Shown here piece by piece: positions 1 to 9,000 of a DNA stretch of 21,775 bases. The position numbers and the translations under genes are program-made. How positions within the stretch are numbered: the stretch's first letter is position 1; each line of letters starts with the position of its first letter. The notes below the pieces were generated by a model, which ran no database searches, was not told where the DNA came from, and was given only the letters and a program-made list of their open reading frames with translations. The DNA comes from a virus. Location of the stretch: the IMG/VR virus record IMGVR_UViG_3300031027_000046, positions 1 through 21,775 of that record. One strand, given 5' to 3'.

Positions 1-1414
1 CGGCTGTGCCGGCAAGGACACTCGGAGCAGCGGCACCCGGACAGGCCGTGCCGGTCACCGCTGCCGCCGTGGCGAGGGCACCCAGGGCGACCGTGCTCGA
101 GTAGGCCGCACCGGCCGCAGTGGCGGTTCCCGCAGTTCCCGTGGCCGAGACGGAAGCTGCGGCCACCGCCGCGTAGGCCGTGCCGGTGGCCGCAGCCGTC
201 TCCGCCGTGGCCGTGCCGGGGACGGAGGCGCTGCCGGTCGCGGGATAGGCCGTGCCGGTGGCCGCGGCCGATCCAGCGGAGACGGCCAGGGCTGCGGCCA
301 CCGGCACGCCGGTCCCGGTTGCACCCGCGGATCCGGCAGGGACGGCCAGGGCAGGGCTCGGCTGCAAGGCGGTACCGGTGGCCGCACCGGTCCCGGCGGA
401 GACGGTCACCGCGGTTCCCGGCGGCCAACCGGTACCGGTGCCGGCCGCCGACCCGGCGGAGACCGCCAGCCCGGCGGCCGGTGCGGAGCCTGTCCCTGTC
501 GCAGCAGCGGACCCCGCGGAGGCCGTCAGTGCCGCAGTGGTGGCCAGGCTCACTCCGACGGCCTGGGCTACCCCCGCGAGCCCGGTGACGGGCGTCGAGG
601 TTCCGGCGGAGACGGTGTAGGCCGTGCCTGTGGCAGGGGCAGATCCGGCGGAGACCTGCACGCCACTGTTCGGCGCCAGGCCCGTGCCGGTGGCCGCCGC
701 AGACACGGCAGAGGCGGCCAGTCCGGTGCTCGGCGCGAGGCCGGTCCCCGTGGCAGCTGCGGATCCGGCGGAGACCGCCAGACCCAGGGGCGAGATCACG
801 ATCGCGGCCATGACGGCGTCCGCCAAGGACTGGGACGCGGTGGACGTCCAGGTGGCGCTGCCCACCGGCGCCGCGCCGCTGGTGTCGAAGACGGCGATGC
901 TCGCGTCCGCCGAGCCGGTGTTGCCGGTGGCGGCGCGCGAGGCGGTGCCGACCGGCACGGTCCAGGTGGAGGTGATGGTGGACGCGCGGTCGGCGAAGAT
1001 CTGGACGACCCAGTCACCCGTCCCGATACTGGTGACCGAGGGAGTGGTGTGCGTGGTCGAGGCCCCGGACTGCGCAACGGCCGCTGAGGCCTCGACCGGC
1101 GCGGAGGTCGAGGTCCCCGAGTAGGCGAGGCAGGCCAGGAGCAGTTTGGAGACGGGCGAGATCGTCCAGGTGTAGGAGGACGGCTCGGAGGCGGCGATCC
1201 GGTAGAACGCATCGACGGTGCAGTTCACGGCCGTGACCGGGAAGTTGGGGATGCGTGTCCAGCCGGAGGCGACGGTGACCGCCGAACCGGCGGTGTTGAG
1301 GACGGCCACCGTCAGCAGCAGGTTCCCGTTGGCGGTGCCCGACGGCACGGCGACAGCCAGGGAGGAGGTGGTGTTGGCAACGGCGACGTCGGCGTTTACC
1401 GGGGCGATCGTCAC
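1..1414 (-). CDS. Repeat-rich tail fibre-like or surface protein, C-terminus beyond window
   Basis: The frame is open from a GTG at 1414 to the left edge (471 codons, no stop). GGAGG lies 7 bases upstream of the GTG. The first ~200 residues look like a beta-sandwich virion domain, with motifs such as SGWTRIPNF, AFYRIAASEPSSYTWTISP and LLLACLAYSGTS. From about residue 210 it becomes a Gly/Ala/Ser/Thr repeat region with a 20-residue unit resembling VSAGSAAATGTGLAPSTGLA, which degenerates towards the left. It follows a chain of probable virion genes on the same strand, so I infer a tail-fibre or head-surface protein. The opposite strand is also open over long stretches, but its translation is Arg/Pro/Ala-rich shadow sequence. 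Product name is uncertain; the reading frame is well supported. Confidence 0.72.
   Translation of the reverse strand, partial: MTIAPVNADVAVANTTSSLAVAVPSGTANGNLLLTVAVLNTAGSAVTVASGWTRIPNFPVTAVNCTVDAFYRIAASEPSSYTWTISPVSKLLLACLAYSGTSTSAPVEASAAVAQSGASTTHTTPSVTSIGTGDWVVQIFADRASTITSTWTVPVGTASRAATGNTGSADASIAVFDTSGAAPVGSATWTSTASQSLADAVMAAIVISPLGLAVSAGSAAATGTGLAPSTGLAASAVSAAATGTGLAPNSGVQVSAGSAPATGTAYTVSAGTSTPVTGLAGVAQAVGVSLATTAALTASAGSAAATGTGSAPAAGLAVSAGSAAGTGTGWPPGTAVTVSAGTGAATGTALQPSPALAVPAGSAGATGTGVPVAAALAVSAGSAAATGTAYPATGSASVPGTATAETAAATGTAYAAVAAASVSATGTAGTATAAGAAYSSTVALGALATAAAVTGTACPGAAAPSVLAGTA
276..775 (-). repeat. 60-bp tandem coding repeats (20-residue AGSAAATGT units)
   Basis: On the plus strand the octamer gcggagac or a one- to two-base variant recurs at 276, 336, 396, 456, 516, 606, 648, 708 and 768. 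Most steps are exactly 60 bases, so each unit is 20 codons. The register breaks between 516 and 648. Further left, down to base 1, units are still visible as AATGTA-type peptides but lose the strict period. The repeat lies inside the truncated tail fibre-like gene and encodes a low-complexity beta-prone stalk. Confidence 0.8.
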
Positions 1415-1438
1415 GGCCACCTCCGATCAGGGAACGGA

Positions 1439-1930
1439 TCAGACCGTGAAGGTGAAGATCCCGGATCCGCTGAAGTTCAGGGAGAAGGTCCCTGAGGTGA
1501 CGGACTGCGCCCCGCCGAAGTAGTTGAAGCAGACGCCCTGCTTGGCCACGGTGCCGCCGGTGATGGCGGAGTCGTAGACCAGGGTCCCGTAGATGTTGGC
1601 CATGGTGCAGGTGGCCGAACCAGCGATGTTCGAAGCCGAGTAGGTGACCGTGCCCGCGCTGCCCGCCACAGCGCCGCCGCTCAGGGCGACGCCTCCGGCG
1701 ACCCACTGGGTACCGTTGGCCACCTCGTTGGCGGTGACCCATTGGCCGGTGTTGTAGCCGCTCAACGCTGCGGCCACGGTCCGGTCCGGCGTGCCGGTGT
1801 TGTTGAACAGGGCGGCCTTGACCGTGTCGGCGACCAGGCCGGCGTAGCTGGTCGGCATGCTGGCGGTGTTAGCCAGCATGGGGTTGACCACCCAGGCCTG
1901 GAAGATGTTGCTGGAGGACCATCCGGACAT
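1439..1930 (-). CDS. Probable virion structural protein, 163 aa
   Basis: The ATG at 1930 follows the stop of the upstream zinc-ribbon gene by one base, and the repeat-protein gene starts 24 bases after this gene's stop, so it belongs to one operon. The sequence is Ala/Gly/Thr/Val-rich and beta-prone, with many small residues and few charges, ending in SGSGIFTFTV. Composition and position between head genes and a fibre-like protein suggest a surface or head-tail component. No named domain was recognised, and no signal peptide or membrane segment is evident. Confidence 0.7.
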   Translation of the reverse strand: MSGWSSSNIFQAWVVNPMLANTASMPTSYAGLVADTVKAALFNNTGTPDRTVAAALSGYNTGQWVTANEVANGTQWVAGGVALSGGAVAGSAGTVTYSASNIAGSATCTMANIYGTLVYDSAITGGTVAKQGVCFNYFGGAQSVTSGTFSLNFSGSGIFTFTV

Positions 1931-1931
1931 C

Positions 1932-2240
1932 TCAGGCCACCGTCCCTTGTGCCGTCGGCACGTTCACCATCACGTCGTTGCTGCCGTCCGGCCGCTCAGT
2001 GACGACGGCCATGACCGGACGCCCCTCGCCGTCGAAATGGACCAGCTCACTGCCCACGTAGTCCTCGCGCTCCACCGCGATGACGCGGCCCAGGAAGCCG
2101 TCCAGGACCATCGGCGCGAGCAGCCCTCGCAGGCCGCCGCAGTTGTGGTAGCGGTTCGGCTTCCCGGCCGTCACCGCGGTCGTGGTGCAGTTCGGGCAGG
2201 TCCAGTGCTGCTCCGGAGGCTGGAGGATCACGGCACTCAC
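1932..2240 (-). CDS. Small zinc-ribbon-containing protein, 102 aa
   Basis: The GTG start at 2240 has an AGGGGG ribosome site a few bases upstream. Near the N-terminus is WTCPNC, followed about 17 residues later by YHNCGGL, which could form a metal site of the Cys-X2-Cys plus Cys type. A hydrophobic stretch GLRGLLAPMV follows, then an acidic/basic mixed C-terminal half. It sits 9 bases after the upstream virion gene and one base before the next, so it is co-translated with virion proteins. Exact role not recognised; I infer a minor virion or assembly protein. Confidence 0.72.
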   Translation of the reverse strand: MSAVILQPPEQHWTCPNCTTTAVTAGKPNRYHNCGGLRGLLAPMVLDGFLGRVIAVEREDYVGSELVHFDGEGRPVMAVVTERPDGSNDVMVNVPTAQGTVA

Positions 2241-2249
2241 TGCGGCCCC

Positions 2250-2942
2250 CTACAGGTAGAGCGGGTTGCAGGCGGGCGCGGGCGGCGCGACCGAGGTGAT
2301 GCTCCAGTACCAGTGGTCGGCGGCCTGGGCGGCGAAGCCCGGCGGCAGGTAACTGGTACTGCTCTGGTTCGAGGGCTTGCCCCAGCCCACCGTGGGTGCC
2401 AGGGACACCGCCCGGGTCTCCGCCGTGATCGTCAGCGTCGACTTGTCGTTCAAGATCGTGTAGGCCCCGAGCTGGGCGGCGCCGACGTTGGGCCACGCGT
2501 TGTAGATGTACTGCTGGGCGCCGTTGATGTCGCAGGAGTACTGGCCGGCGATCCTCTGCCAGACCTCCAGGGACCAGCGGTTGGTCATCTGGCCCTCCTG
2601 CCCGGCGAAGCCGTAGCCGGTGGCACCGTTGCTGGAGGTCAGCTCGCGCATGGAGGCCATCCAGGAGGCACCGGTCTGGTTCGTCTCGCAGAAGTCCATG
2701 ACCAGCTCGTAGCGCTTGAGGACCGCGTCGTCTATCTGGTTGACGCAGGGCGTGCCGTCGGCGGTGACCTCGAAGAACTCGACCCCGGCCTGGTACTGCG
2801 GGGTCATCGCCACCTGGACGAAGCCCTTGGAGGTGATCACGTTCCCGCCGGTGCCCGTGATCGGGTTGCCGCAGGTATCGAGCGCGATCATTCGGTAGAC
2901 GGTGCCCTTGATCGGGACTACACAGCTAGCTGTGGCTGACAT
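2250..2942 (-). CDS. Probable virion structural protein, 230 aa
   Basis: I chose the ATG at 2942 because GAGGGG lies 5 bases upstream; a GTG at 2948 in the same frame is possible but would overlap that site. The protein opens with SATASCVVPIKGTVYRMIAL and contains LDTCGNPITG, GFVQV, a Cys-containing central part and an aromatic-rich C-terminus. The overall look is a beta-rich phage structural protein. It lies nine bases after a 301-residue virion gene. A tail-tube or decoration role is possible, but I cannot assign one from sequence alone. Confidence 0.75.
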   Translation of the reverse strand: MSATASCVVPIKGTVYRMIALDTCGNPITGTGGNVITSKGFVQVAMTPQYQAGVEFFEVTADGTPCVNQIDDAVLKRYELVMDFCETNQTGASWMASMRELTSSNGATGYGFAGQEGQMTNRWSLEVWQRIAGQYSCDINGAQQYIYNAWPNVGAAQLGAYTILNDKSTLTITAETRAVSLAPTVGWGKPSNQSSTSYLPPGFAAQAADHWYWSITSVAPPAPACNPLYL

Positions 2943-2951
2943 CTTCACCCC

Positions 2952-3857
2952 TCACGTGGGCACGCCGAGTTCTATCTGAGCCGCCAGGTGGCAGCACTCG
3001 AAACCGATTGCATACGTACGAAAAGCCTGGGCCTTGACGGTGTTCTTGGCCCGGTCGAAGGTCTCCGGCATGTGGCGGACGGTCACATCCGACCGGTAGC
3101 CGAAGACTGCGCCGGTGGCGTAGAGCCACGCGTACCCGGCGGCCGGGGCGGCTCCGGCCGGGGAGGTCCCCGGGTAGCCGCCGCCGACGACGACCTTGTT
3201 CCCGGCGGCGGTGTACAGCATCCCGTCGTCCTTGCTGATCATCACTAGCTGCCAGGCCCTCAGCGTGGACAGGGCCAGGCGCGGGACATGGATGACGCCT
3301 TGGCCGCCGTAGCAGGAAGCAAGAGCGGTCTCCAGCTGGCCCATCGCTGTGGCCGCGTCCACCCCGGTCCCGGTGACGACCGGGCTGGCGGCGGTCTGGA
3401 TCAGGATCCCGTTGGCGTCGTCCAGCACGGTGTTGGAGGACAGGTGCGGCCACACGGTCGCCTGTCCCCCGGACACGCCGGTCCAGAACGCCTGCTCGAC
3501 CGTGAACGGCTCCATGCGGGCCAGGTTGGTCTCCGCCAGCGCCCGGGCCCCGAGCGAGTCCAGGCCGACCGGCGAGGCGTCGAACTCCGCGTAGATCGTG
3601 AACGGCGTCGCACCTCGGACAGTCTGGGTGACGTCGCTGGCGACCAGCGGCGGAGCAGAGGGCGCCCCGCCGGTGCCGGTGACCGCTATGCAGTCGTCAT
3701 AGGTGGTCGACCCGATGGGGGACGGGCAGATGTCCACCCAGGTGATGCCGTTCTGCCAGTGCGGGTCGGTCGCGGTCCGCTGCTGGATGGTGTCCCACAG
3801 CCCGAACGGAAGCGTGGTGAAGTCCGGGCCGTCGACTATCTGCCTTGCTCCGGCCAT
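2952..3857 (-). CDS. Probable virion structural protein downstream of the capsid gene, 301 aa
   Basis: The ATG at 3857 is preceded by GGGAGGAG at good spacing. It contains NGITWVDICPS, a YDDCIAVTGTGG segment, a helical stretch rich in Ala and Leu, then GVIHVPRLAL, VVVGGGYPGT and WLYATGAVFGYRSDV, ending in a Cys-Cys-His-rich tail. It immediately follows the major capsid gene on the same strand. Combined helix and beta-rich segments resemble a capsid-associated or head-completion protein. I infer structural function from position and style; the family name is not certain. Confidence 0.75.
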   Translation of the reverse strand: MAGARQIVDGPDFTTLPFGLWDTIQQRTATDPHWQNGITWVDICPSPIGSTTYDDCIAVTGTGGAPSAPPLVASDVTQTVRGATPFTIYAEFDASPVGLDSLGARALAETNLARMEPFTVEQAFWTGVSGGQATVWPHLSSNTVLDDANGILIQTAASPVVTGTGVDAATAMGQLETALASCYGGQGVIHVPRLALSTLRAWQLVMISKDDGMLYTAAGNKVVVGGGYPGTSPAGAAPAAGYAWLYATGAVFGYRSDVTVRHMPETFDRAKNTVKAQAFRTYAIGFECCHLAAQIELGVPT

Positions 3858-3896
3858 GGCTCACTCCTCCCGCTCGGACTGTGGACTGACAGCGGA

Positions 3897-5699
3897 TCAG
3901 AGGTTGGGCTGGCCGCCGGTAGCGAGGCTGGCGACGCCCTGGCCGCTGACCATGAAGGTCAGCGTGTAGAGGCGGGACTCGTGGCCGACCTTGGCCACCA
4001 GGTGCGCCTCTTCTGCCCAGGCCGCGGTGAAGTCGTTCTCCGCGTTGAGGATGGAGTCCCGGATCACGCCGAGGTCCAGGCTCAGACCCGTGCCGTGCAG
4101 GAACGTCCCGGCGGCGTACATCATGAACTGCACCGTGGTCGGCCACGCGGTCATCTGGGCTGCGGCCTGCCCGAACTGGCTGGCACCGCGCACCTGCCAG
4201 TCGCTGACGAACTGGACGGCCACGCCGCGGGTGGCGAACATGGCGATGATCGCCGAGTCCGGGACCGACAGGGTGGAGTCGTCGCCGTAGGTGCGCCAGG
4301 TCAGGTCGGCCCGGATCGCAGCCAGCACCCACGTGGGGAGCACAACCTCCAGGACGGCAGTGTCGCTCATGCCGAACCGGTTGCGGTAGTCGACCGCAGC
4401 CAGCTCGATGCCGTTCATGACGCCCTGGAAGGCGGGGACGGTAGCGCTGGCCGGAAGGGCTGCGGTGACGGTGGACGCGGCGGACATCAGCGAGATGAGC
4501 CTGGCGTTGATGACGTGAGCGTAGGCGTTGCGCAGCAGCCGCAGGAAGTTCTGCGCGGCCTCGGGGTACGCGCTGTCGGTCAGGTTGCCCGCGGTGAGCG
4601 TGATGCCGTAGACCTCAAGGCGCGAGTTGCTGAAGCTGGCGCAGGGTACCCGCAGGGTCGGCTTGTTGATCGAGCCGGTGACGGTGTTGATGTCGTCGGT
4701 CTCGCTCCACAGCCACGGGTCGCTCGTGTTGGCGAAGGTGGCCGCGAAACCGCCCATGCCGGTCGCCGGGTTGCTCCCGCCTGCGGTGAAGAACACGTCC
4801 TTGATGGACGGGCTGGTCGGGAATTGGATGCCGCCACGGCTGATCCCGACGGTCGGCAGGTCGATGATCCCGCTCGGCACGTCGGAGATGTTGAACAGGT
4901 CGTAGTAGATCTCGCTGGGCGCGCACCATCCGCCGCCGGCAAGGAGTGCCTGCTGCTTGTCGCCGCCGGTCAGCTCCCGGACCAGGCGGTCGATCTGCGC
5001 CGGGCCCGTGCGCTCGTCCACCGTGTGGGTGAACTGGTTCTGGATCGAGGCGACGGGGTAGCGCGCGGCGCCCTGGCCCTGGGCCGTGGTCGGGATGTTG
5101 CTGGCCCGCTGGATGAACGCGTCAGCCATCGCCTCCATCGAGACGACCACGCCGCCGGAGGCCACGCCGCGCTTCGGAATATCCACCGAGGCAGTGATCA
5201 CCTTGAGGTTCGCCTTGGCCGGGGCGACGCCCGGGTCCGGCGCGAACTGCCTCGAGGCGCTGAGGCTGGCGGCCTGGCGGACCACGTCCGCCGGGCTGTT
5301 GCCGCCGCGTCCGCTGCCCATCGCGGCGACCAGGCCCTGGGTGACACCGCGGGCTGCCGCAGCAGCGACGGCCTCCAGGTCGCCGGTGGTCTGCGATGCG
5401 GCTGCCGGATCGGCCGGCCCGTGGACCCGCTCGCTCAGCTTGGCCATCGCCTGCGCGGCGGTGTCCTTGGCCGCGGTGGCCTTCAGTTCGGCACGCACGT
5501 CGCGGACGCGCAGCTCCTCGTTGATCCGGTCCAGGTCGTCGGCCACCGAAGTGGCCTGCTGGAGGATCTCCGGGGTCAGGTCGTCCTGGCCGTGGACCCG
5601 CTCGAACGCGGCGACAGCCTGGTCCCGCAGGGCGGCCAGTTCGGCGTCACCCATGAGGGTGAGTTCGAGAGGGCAGGAAAAGACTTCGTCTCCCGACAC
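3897..5699 (-). CDS. Major capsid protein, large form with N-terminal helical extension
   Basis: The protein is 600 residues if translation starts at the GTG at 5699, which has GGAGG five bases upstream; a TTG at 5711 in frame overlaps that ribosome site and is less likely. Residues ~15-110 are charged and helix-prone (AELAALRDQAVAAFERVHG, EELRVRDVRAELKATAAKD), as expected for a scaffold-like delta domain removed during maturation. The remaining ~450 residues carry a mixed alpha/beta pattern with ALLAGGGWCAPSEIYYDLF, GGIQFPTSPSIKDVFFTAGG and a C-terminal AAWAEEAHLVAKVGHESRLYT-like segment. It follows the MuF/protease fusion by two tiny genes, the usual place for an HK97-fold capsid gene. Assignment rests on order, size and architecture. 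Confidence 0.85.
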   Translation of the reverse strand: MSGDEVFSCPLELTLMGDAELAALRDQAVAAFERVHGQDDLTPEILQQATSVADDLDRINEELRVRDVRAELKATAAKDTAAQAMAKLSERVHGPADPAAASQTTGDLEAVAAAAARGVTQGLVAAMGSGRGGNSPADVVRQAASLSASRQFAPDPGVAPAKANLKVITASVDIPKRGVASGGVVVSMEAMADAFIQRASNIPTTAQGQGAARYPVASIQNQFTHTVDERTGPAQIDRLVRELTGGDKQQALLAGGGWCAPSEIYYDLFNISDVPSGIIDLPTVGISRGGIQFPTSPSIKDVFFTAGGSNPATGMGGFAATFANTSDPWLWSETDDINTVTGSINKPTLRVPCASFSNSRLEVYGITLTAGNLTDSAYPEAAQNFLRLLRNAYAHVINARLISLMSAASTVTAALPASATVPAFQGVMNGIELAAVDYRNRFGMSDTAVLEVVLPTWVLAAIRADLTWRTYGDDSTLSVPDSAIIAMFATRGVAVQFVSDWQVRGASQFGQAAAQMTAWPTTVQFMMYAAGTFLHGTGLSLDLGVIRDSILNAENDFTAAWAEEAHLVAKVGHESRLYTLTFMVSGQGVASLATGGQPNL

Positions 5700-5779
5700 A
5701 ACAGCCTCCAAGGCGGGCGGGGTGGCATCTGCCCGAACCGTACGCCCGACCTTGGAAATAGCAAGGAGAAGCTTTTCAC

Positions 5780-5796
5780 TTCACCGAATCGGTGAA
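5780..5796. promoter_or_regulatory. Perfect 17-bp inverted repeat upstream of the capsid gene
   Basis: TTCACCGA, one central base, then TCGGTGAA form a perfect 8-bp inverted repeat. It lies one base beyond the stop of the 47-residue gene and about 80 bases before the capsid start. No run of T follows on the minus strand (GTGAAAAGC), so a classical intrinsic terminator is doubtful. It could be an operator, a processing hairpin or an mRNA stabiliser for the highly expressed capsid message. The surrounding 5700-5797 region is A/T-richer than its neighbours, consistent with a promoter, but no clear -10/-35 pair stands out. Confidence 0.45.
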
Positions 5797-5797
5797 A

Positions 5798-5941
5798 TTA
5801 AAGCGCTGCGACCTCAGAATTGTCGGATGTCTCTTGGGGGTCCCCCGCTGCCTCCGGGCCTGCCGCCTGCTGGATCGGCGCTGGTGCCTGGACGGGCGGT
5901 GTCTGGTACGGCGGGGGCAGCTGGTTGCCGCAGTTGCACAT
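5798..5941 (-). CDS. Tiny Pro/Gln/Ala-rich protein, 47 aa
   Basis: The ATG at 5941 has a near-perfect AGGAGGA at ideal spacing; that site overlaps the TAG stop of the preceding 37-residue gene, implying translational coupling. The peptide begins MCNCGNQLPPPYQTPP and ends EVAAL. The N-terminal Cys-X-Cys could bind a metal or form a disulfide; the rest is disordered. Similar tiny genes are common next to capsid genes in actinophages. Function unknown. Confidence 0.72.
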   Translation of the reverse strand: MCNCGNQLPPPYQTPPVQAPAPIQQAAGPEAAGDPQETSDNSEVAAL

Positions 5942-5950
5942 CGTGTCCTC

Positions 5951-6064
5951 CTAGACCGTGCGCTCGGTGAAGCGGAAGATCCGGGTGCCGAACTGCCACC
6001 AGGACGCCTTCCGCCGGGTGTTGCTGGCCACATCGAAGTACTCGGTGCGGTAGTAACCGATCAT
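5951..6064 (-). CDS. Tiny basic/aromatic protein, 37 aa
   Basis: The ATG at 6064 overlaps the TGA of the large MuF/protease gene in an ATGA arrangement, so translation is coupled. The peptide starts MIGYYRTEYFDVASNTRR, continues KASWWQFGTRIFRF and ends TERTV. It is rich in aromatic and basic residues, without a signal peptide or membrane helix. It precedes a 47-residue gene with a strong ribosome site. A small head assembly or decoration role is conceivable, but nothing in the sequence identifies it. Confidence 0.65.
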   Translation of the reverse strand: MIGYYRTEYFDVASNTRRKASWWQFGTRIFRFTERTV

Positions 6065-9000
6065 GCGTCCGCCTTCACTCGTTTGGCCAGCATCTCCAGG
6101 ACCCGGCGCATCGCCATCTGGTCCAGGTCGTGCTCGCTGGGTCCAGCCACGCCCGGCGCCACGGTGGGCTGACCTGCGGCGACCAGCGCCACCTGGGCCC
6201 CGGCGGAGACCCGGGCGCGCATACGCGGCACCGGGAACCCCGGCACGTTGACGGCCAGCAGGCCGACCAGGCGCAGCTTGCCGCCGATGCGCCGCCAGTC
6301 GCCGGACACCTGGCCCGCCGCACGCAGTGCCGCCACCTTCCCCGCGTCCGCGTCAGCCCGGATCGAGCCGGCGACCCAGATGCCGTGGACGTCGTTGCCC
6401 ACGACCACGTCGGCCACTGCCCATCCGGTGTGGTCGTAGTGCTCCTTGGCCGCCTGGGCCCCGACGTTGAGGCTGGCGTGGCCGGTGCCGACGGTGATCT
6501 GGCCGACGGAGGCGGTAGTGCCGTCGTCCAGGCCGACCTCCCCGGTCATGTAGTAGGCGTGGTAGTCCTCGCGCGGCGGCTGGACGCACTGCCCGGTCTG
6601 GCCGATGTGGCAGGTCCCCCACTGCGCGGCGTGGCCGTAGATCCGGCCGGAGTCGGACACGGTGATCGGGGTGGGCACCGACAACCCCGGGTCGGCGAAC
6701 CACTCGGCGGGCGGAGTGTAGACGCCGAGGGAGGCGGTGACCGCCCCGGTCTCGTCAGGCTCCTCGACCTGGGCGGCCTCCCACTCGGCCGGGTCCATCG
6801 CGCCGCCGGCCACCACAGCGCCGGTGTCGGCGTCGGTGAGCTGGATGTACGCGTCCTTGAACGCGGGTATGTCGCACAGGGTCGCCGCGCGGATCTGGCC
6901 GCCGTGGAAGATGACCTTCTCCGGCTGGGCGAAGAGCATGGCGAAGATGTCCTCTTCGTCGTCGCCCTCGTTGTTCCGCTCGGGCCAGACCATCTCGATA
7001 TCGGCATCGCCGATCGAGTCGGCGTCGATGCTGACTCCGCGGACGAAACGGCCCGCGATCTTGTCGCGCGCGGCCACGCCGTTCGGGTCGGAGAGGTCGA
7101 GGACGCCGGTGGCCTGGATCTGGTTGCCGACCCGCTGGATCGTGTCGATCCGGCCGACGTTGACCGCTACCGTCCTCGGCTCCCCGCCGTGGGAGTCCTG
7201 GATGTTCCAGCGCAACGGGATCGGCGGGTCCTGCCAGGTCAGCGCGTCCGGCGCGAACTCGCGGCCGTCGCCGGTGGTCACGCCCTCCACCGCGAGGACA
7301 CCCGACCACGGCGCGGTCGGACCGCCGGGCGCGATGACCGGAGCAGGCTGGATCGCCGGGGCTCCGGTGGCTGCTGCGGCCTTGAGGTTGTCCGGCACCG
7401 GCTCCTTGATGGCGTTGTAGTGCGCCACCAGGTGGGACTTCGCCGCCGCGACGGCCGCCGGGCTGTGCCCGGTCAGGCTGCTAAACCGGCCTGCTGCCGC
7501 GGCCAGTCCGGCGCGGTTCAGCTCGCCGTCCGGGTCGTGGTGCGGCAGGAAGCACTCCTCCTCGGGAGTCCCGTTGCCGGGGTCGCAGGCGGCCGACGCC
7601 GTCTTGTACTGCACGGGGGTGAAGTTCGAGGGACTGCCGTCCCAGGGTGCGTCGCTGACGGTGTTGCTGGAGCCGAAGTGCGCAGCGTCGTCCGGGCACT
7701 CGGCGCAGGGCGCACCGCCGCTGTCGGACATGCCGCTGGGGGCGGTGCTCCCGTCCGGCTTGTTCTTGCTCAGCCGCTTGTCCTTGGCGGTCCCCTTGTT
7801 CGGCTTGCCGCCGAGCTCTTCCTCAACAACGGTGGTCACGGGCGTACCCTCCTCGGCGGATGCCAGCATCCCCTGGTCCCAGACAGCGTAGATCGTGCCC
7901 CGGCAGTTACCGCCCCCTAGGCAGTCGGCATAGCCGCCGCCCGGGTAGGCGTCCTCGGCGTCGTCCAGCGAATTGAACGCCTTTCCGTCGACTGATTGAC
8001 AGGGCTGACATGTCCGGTCGTCCAGAATCTCGGTGGCGTAGTAAGTGGCTGGAGGCGCGGCTTCCAGCACGGCGATGCGTCCGGCGTTCTGGGCAGCCGA
8101 CATGGCCTCGCCCAGCCACTGCTTGTCGAAAGCGTCGGACAGGCCCTGTAGTGCCAACTCCACCTCGGACGCGAGCCTGATCCCGGAGAGGACGCTGAAC
8201 AGGCCCATCGCGCGGTGCTTCGCGGCCTGCACCAGCCGGTTGCCCATGGTGTCGGCGGCGATGGACGCCACCTGGCGCAGCAGGTCGAGACCGGCCAGCG
8301 CAGCGACCCGGCCCGGTTCCAGACTCCAAGGCGGGACGTGGACGCCCTGCTGCTCGGCCTCCTGCTGCTGCGCCACCCCGGCGGCCTGCGCAGTAGTGCG
8401 CATCCGGCCGTACAGGGTGTCGGCGGCCGTGTCCGTGGTGATGGACAGCGTGGACAGGGCATCAGTGCCGCCGGCCAGGATCTGGTCCTTGATCTGGGTG
8501 CGCCAGTCGGCGGTGACCGCCTGCCAGTCCGTCAGGGCCCCGTTCACGGCCTGCTGCCAGCTGCGCTGGTGTGCCGCGAAGTCGACGCGTGCGGCCAGCT
8601 CGGTGGCGTTCGGCAGGCGGCGGAACTCGTCCGGGCGCTTCGCCCGCTTCGGCTTAGCGGCGGCGGTGATCGCGGTGCCGGTCGCGGCCAGGCTCGCGGT
8701 CAGCGGGATGTCCGTGTCCTCGTTTCCGAAGCTGACGCGGATCCGGTCGAACGTCACCGGGCCGAGTTTCGCCTCCAGCGTGGAAGCCAGGCTCAGGTCG
8801 TCGGTGTAGGCAGCGCAGATGTGCGCCACCCACGGACTGTGCTGGTCCGGCAGCGGAACCGGATCGCCGCCGCGCTGCTGGTGGAGCATCAGCGCGTCCT
8901 GGACCGCCATGGCCGCCAGCTGGTGGAAGTCGTCCAACGGGCAGTCCGCAGCGTCGGCGTCCGGGTTGTCGCCGACGTTCCAGACCCAGGACGCGCCCGG

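Noticed and set aside
1-800. CRISPR-like array because of regular 60-bp spacing
   Set aside because: The repeats are coding, diverged and lack conserved repeats with unique spacers; no cas gene is present.
252-1124. Plus-strand open frames opposite the repeat gene, with repeats such as VPVAAADPAET
   Set aside because: The periodicity is inherited from the real minus-strand repeats; the minus-strand frame has a GTG with GGAGG and matches the operon direction.
3288-5795. Long plus-strand open frame of 835 codons opposite the capsid gene
   Set aside because: Its Gly/Arg/Val/Asp-rich translation shows no domain, it has no ribosome site, and it is the expected antisense shadow of GC-rich coding DNA.
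6130-7920. Plus-strand open frame of 596 codons opposite the MuF/protease fusion
   Set aside because: Low-complexity Gly/Arg/Val sequence without motifs; the minus-strand frame has clear MuF and protease signatures.
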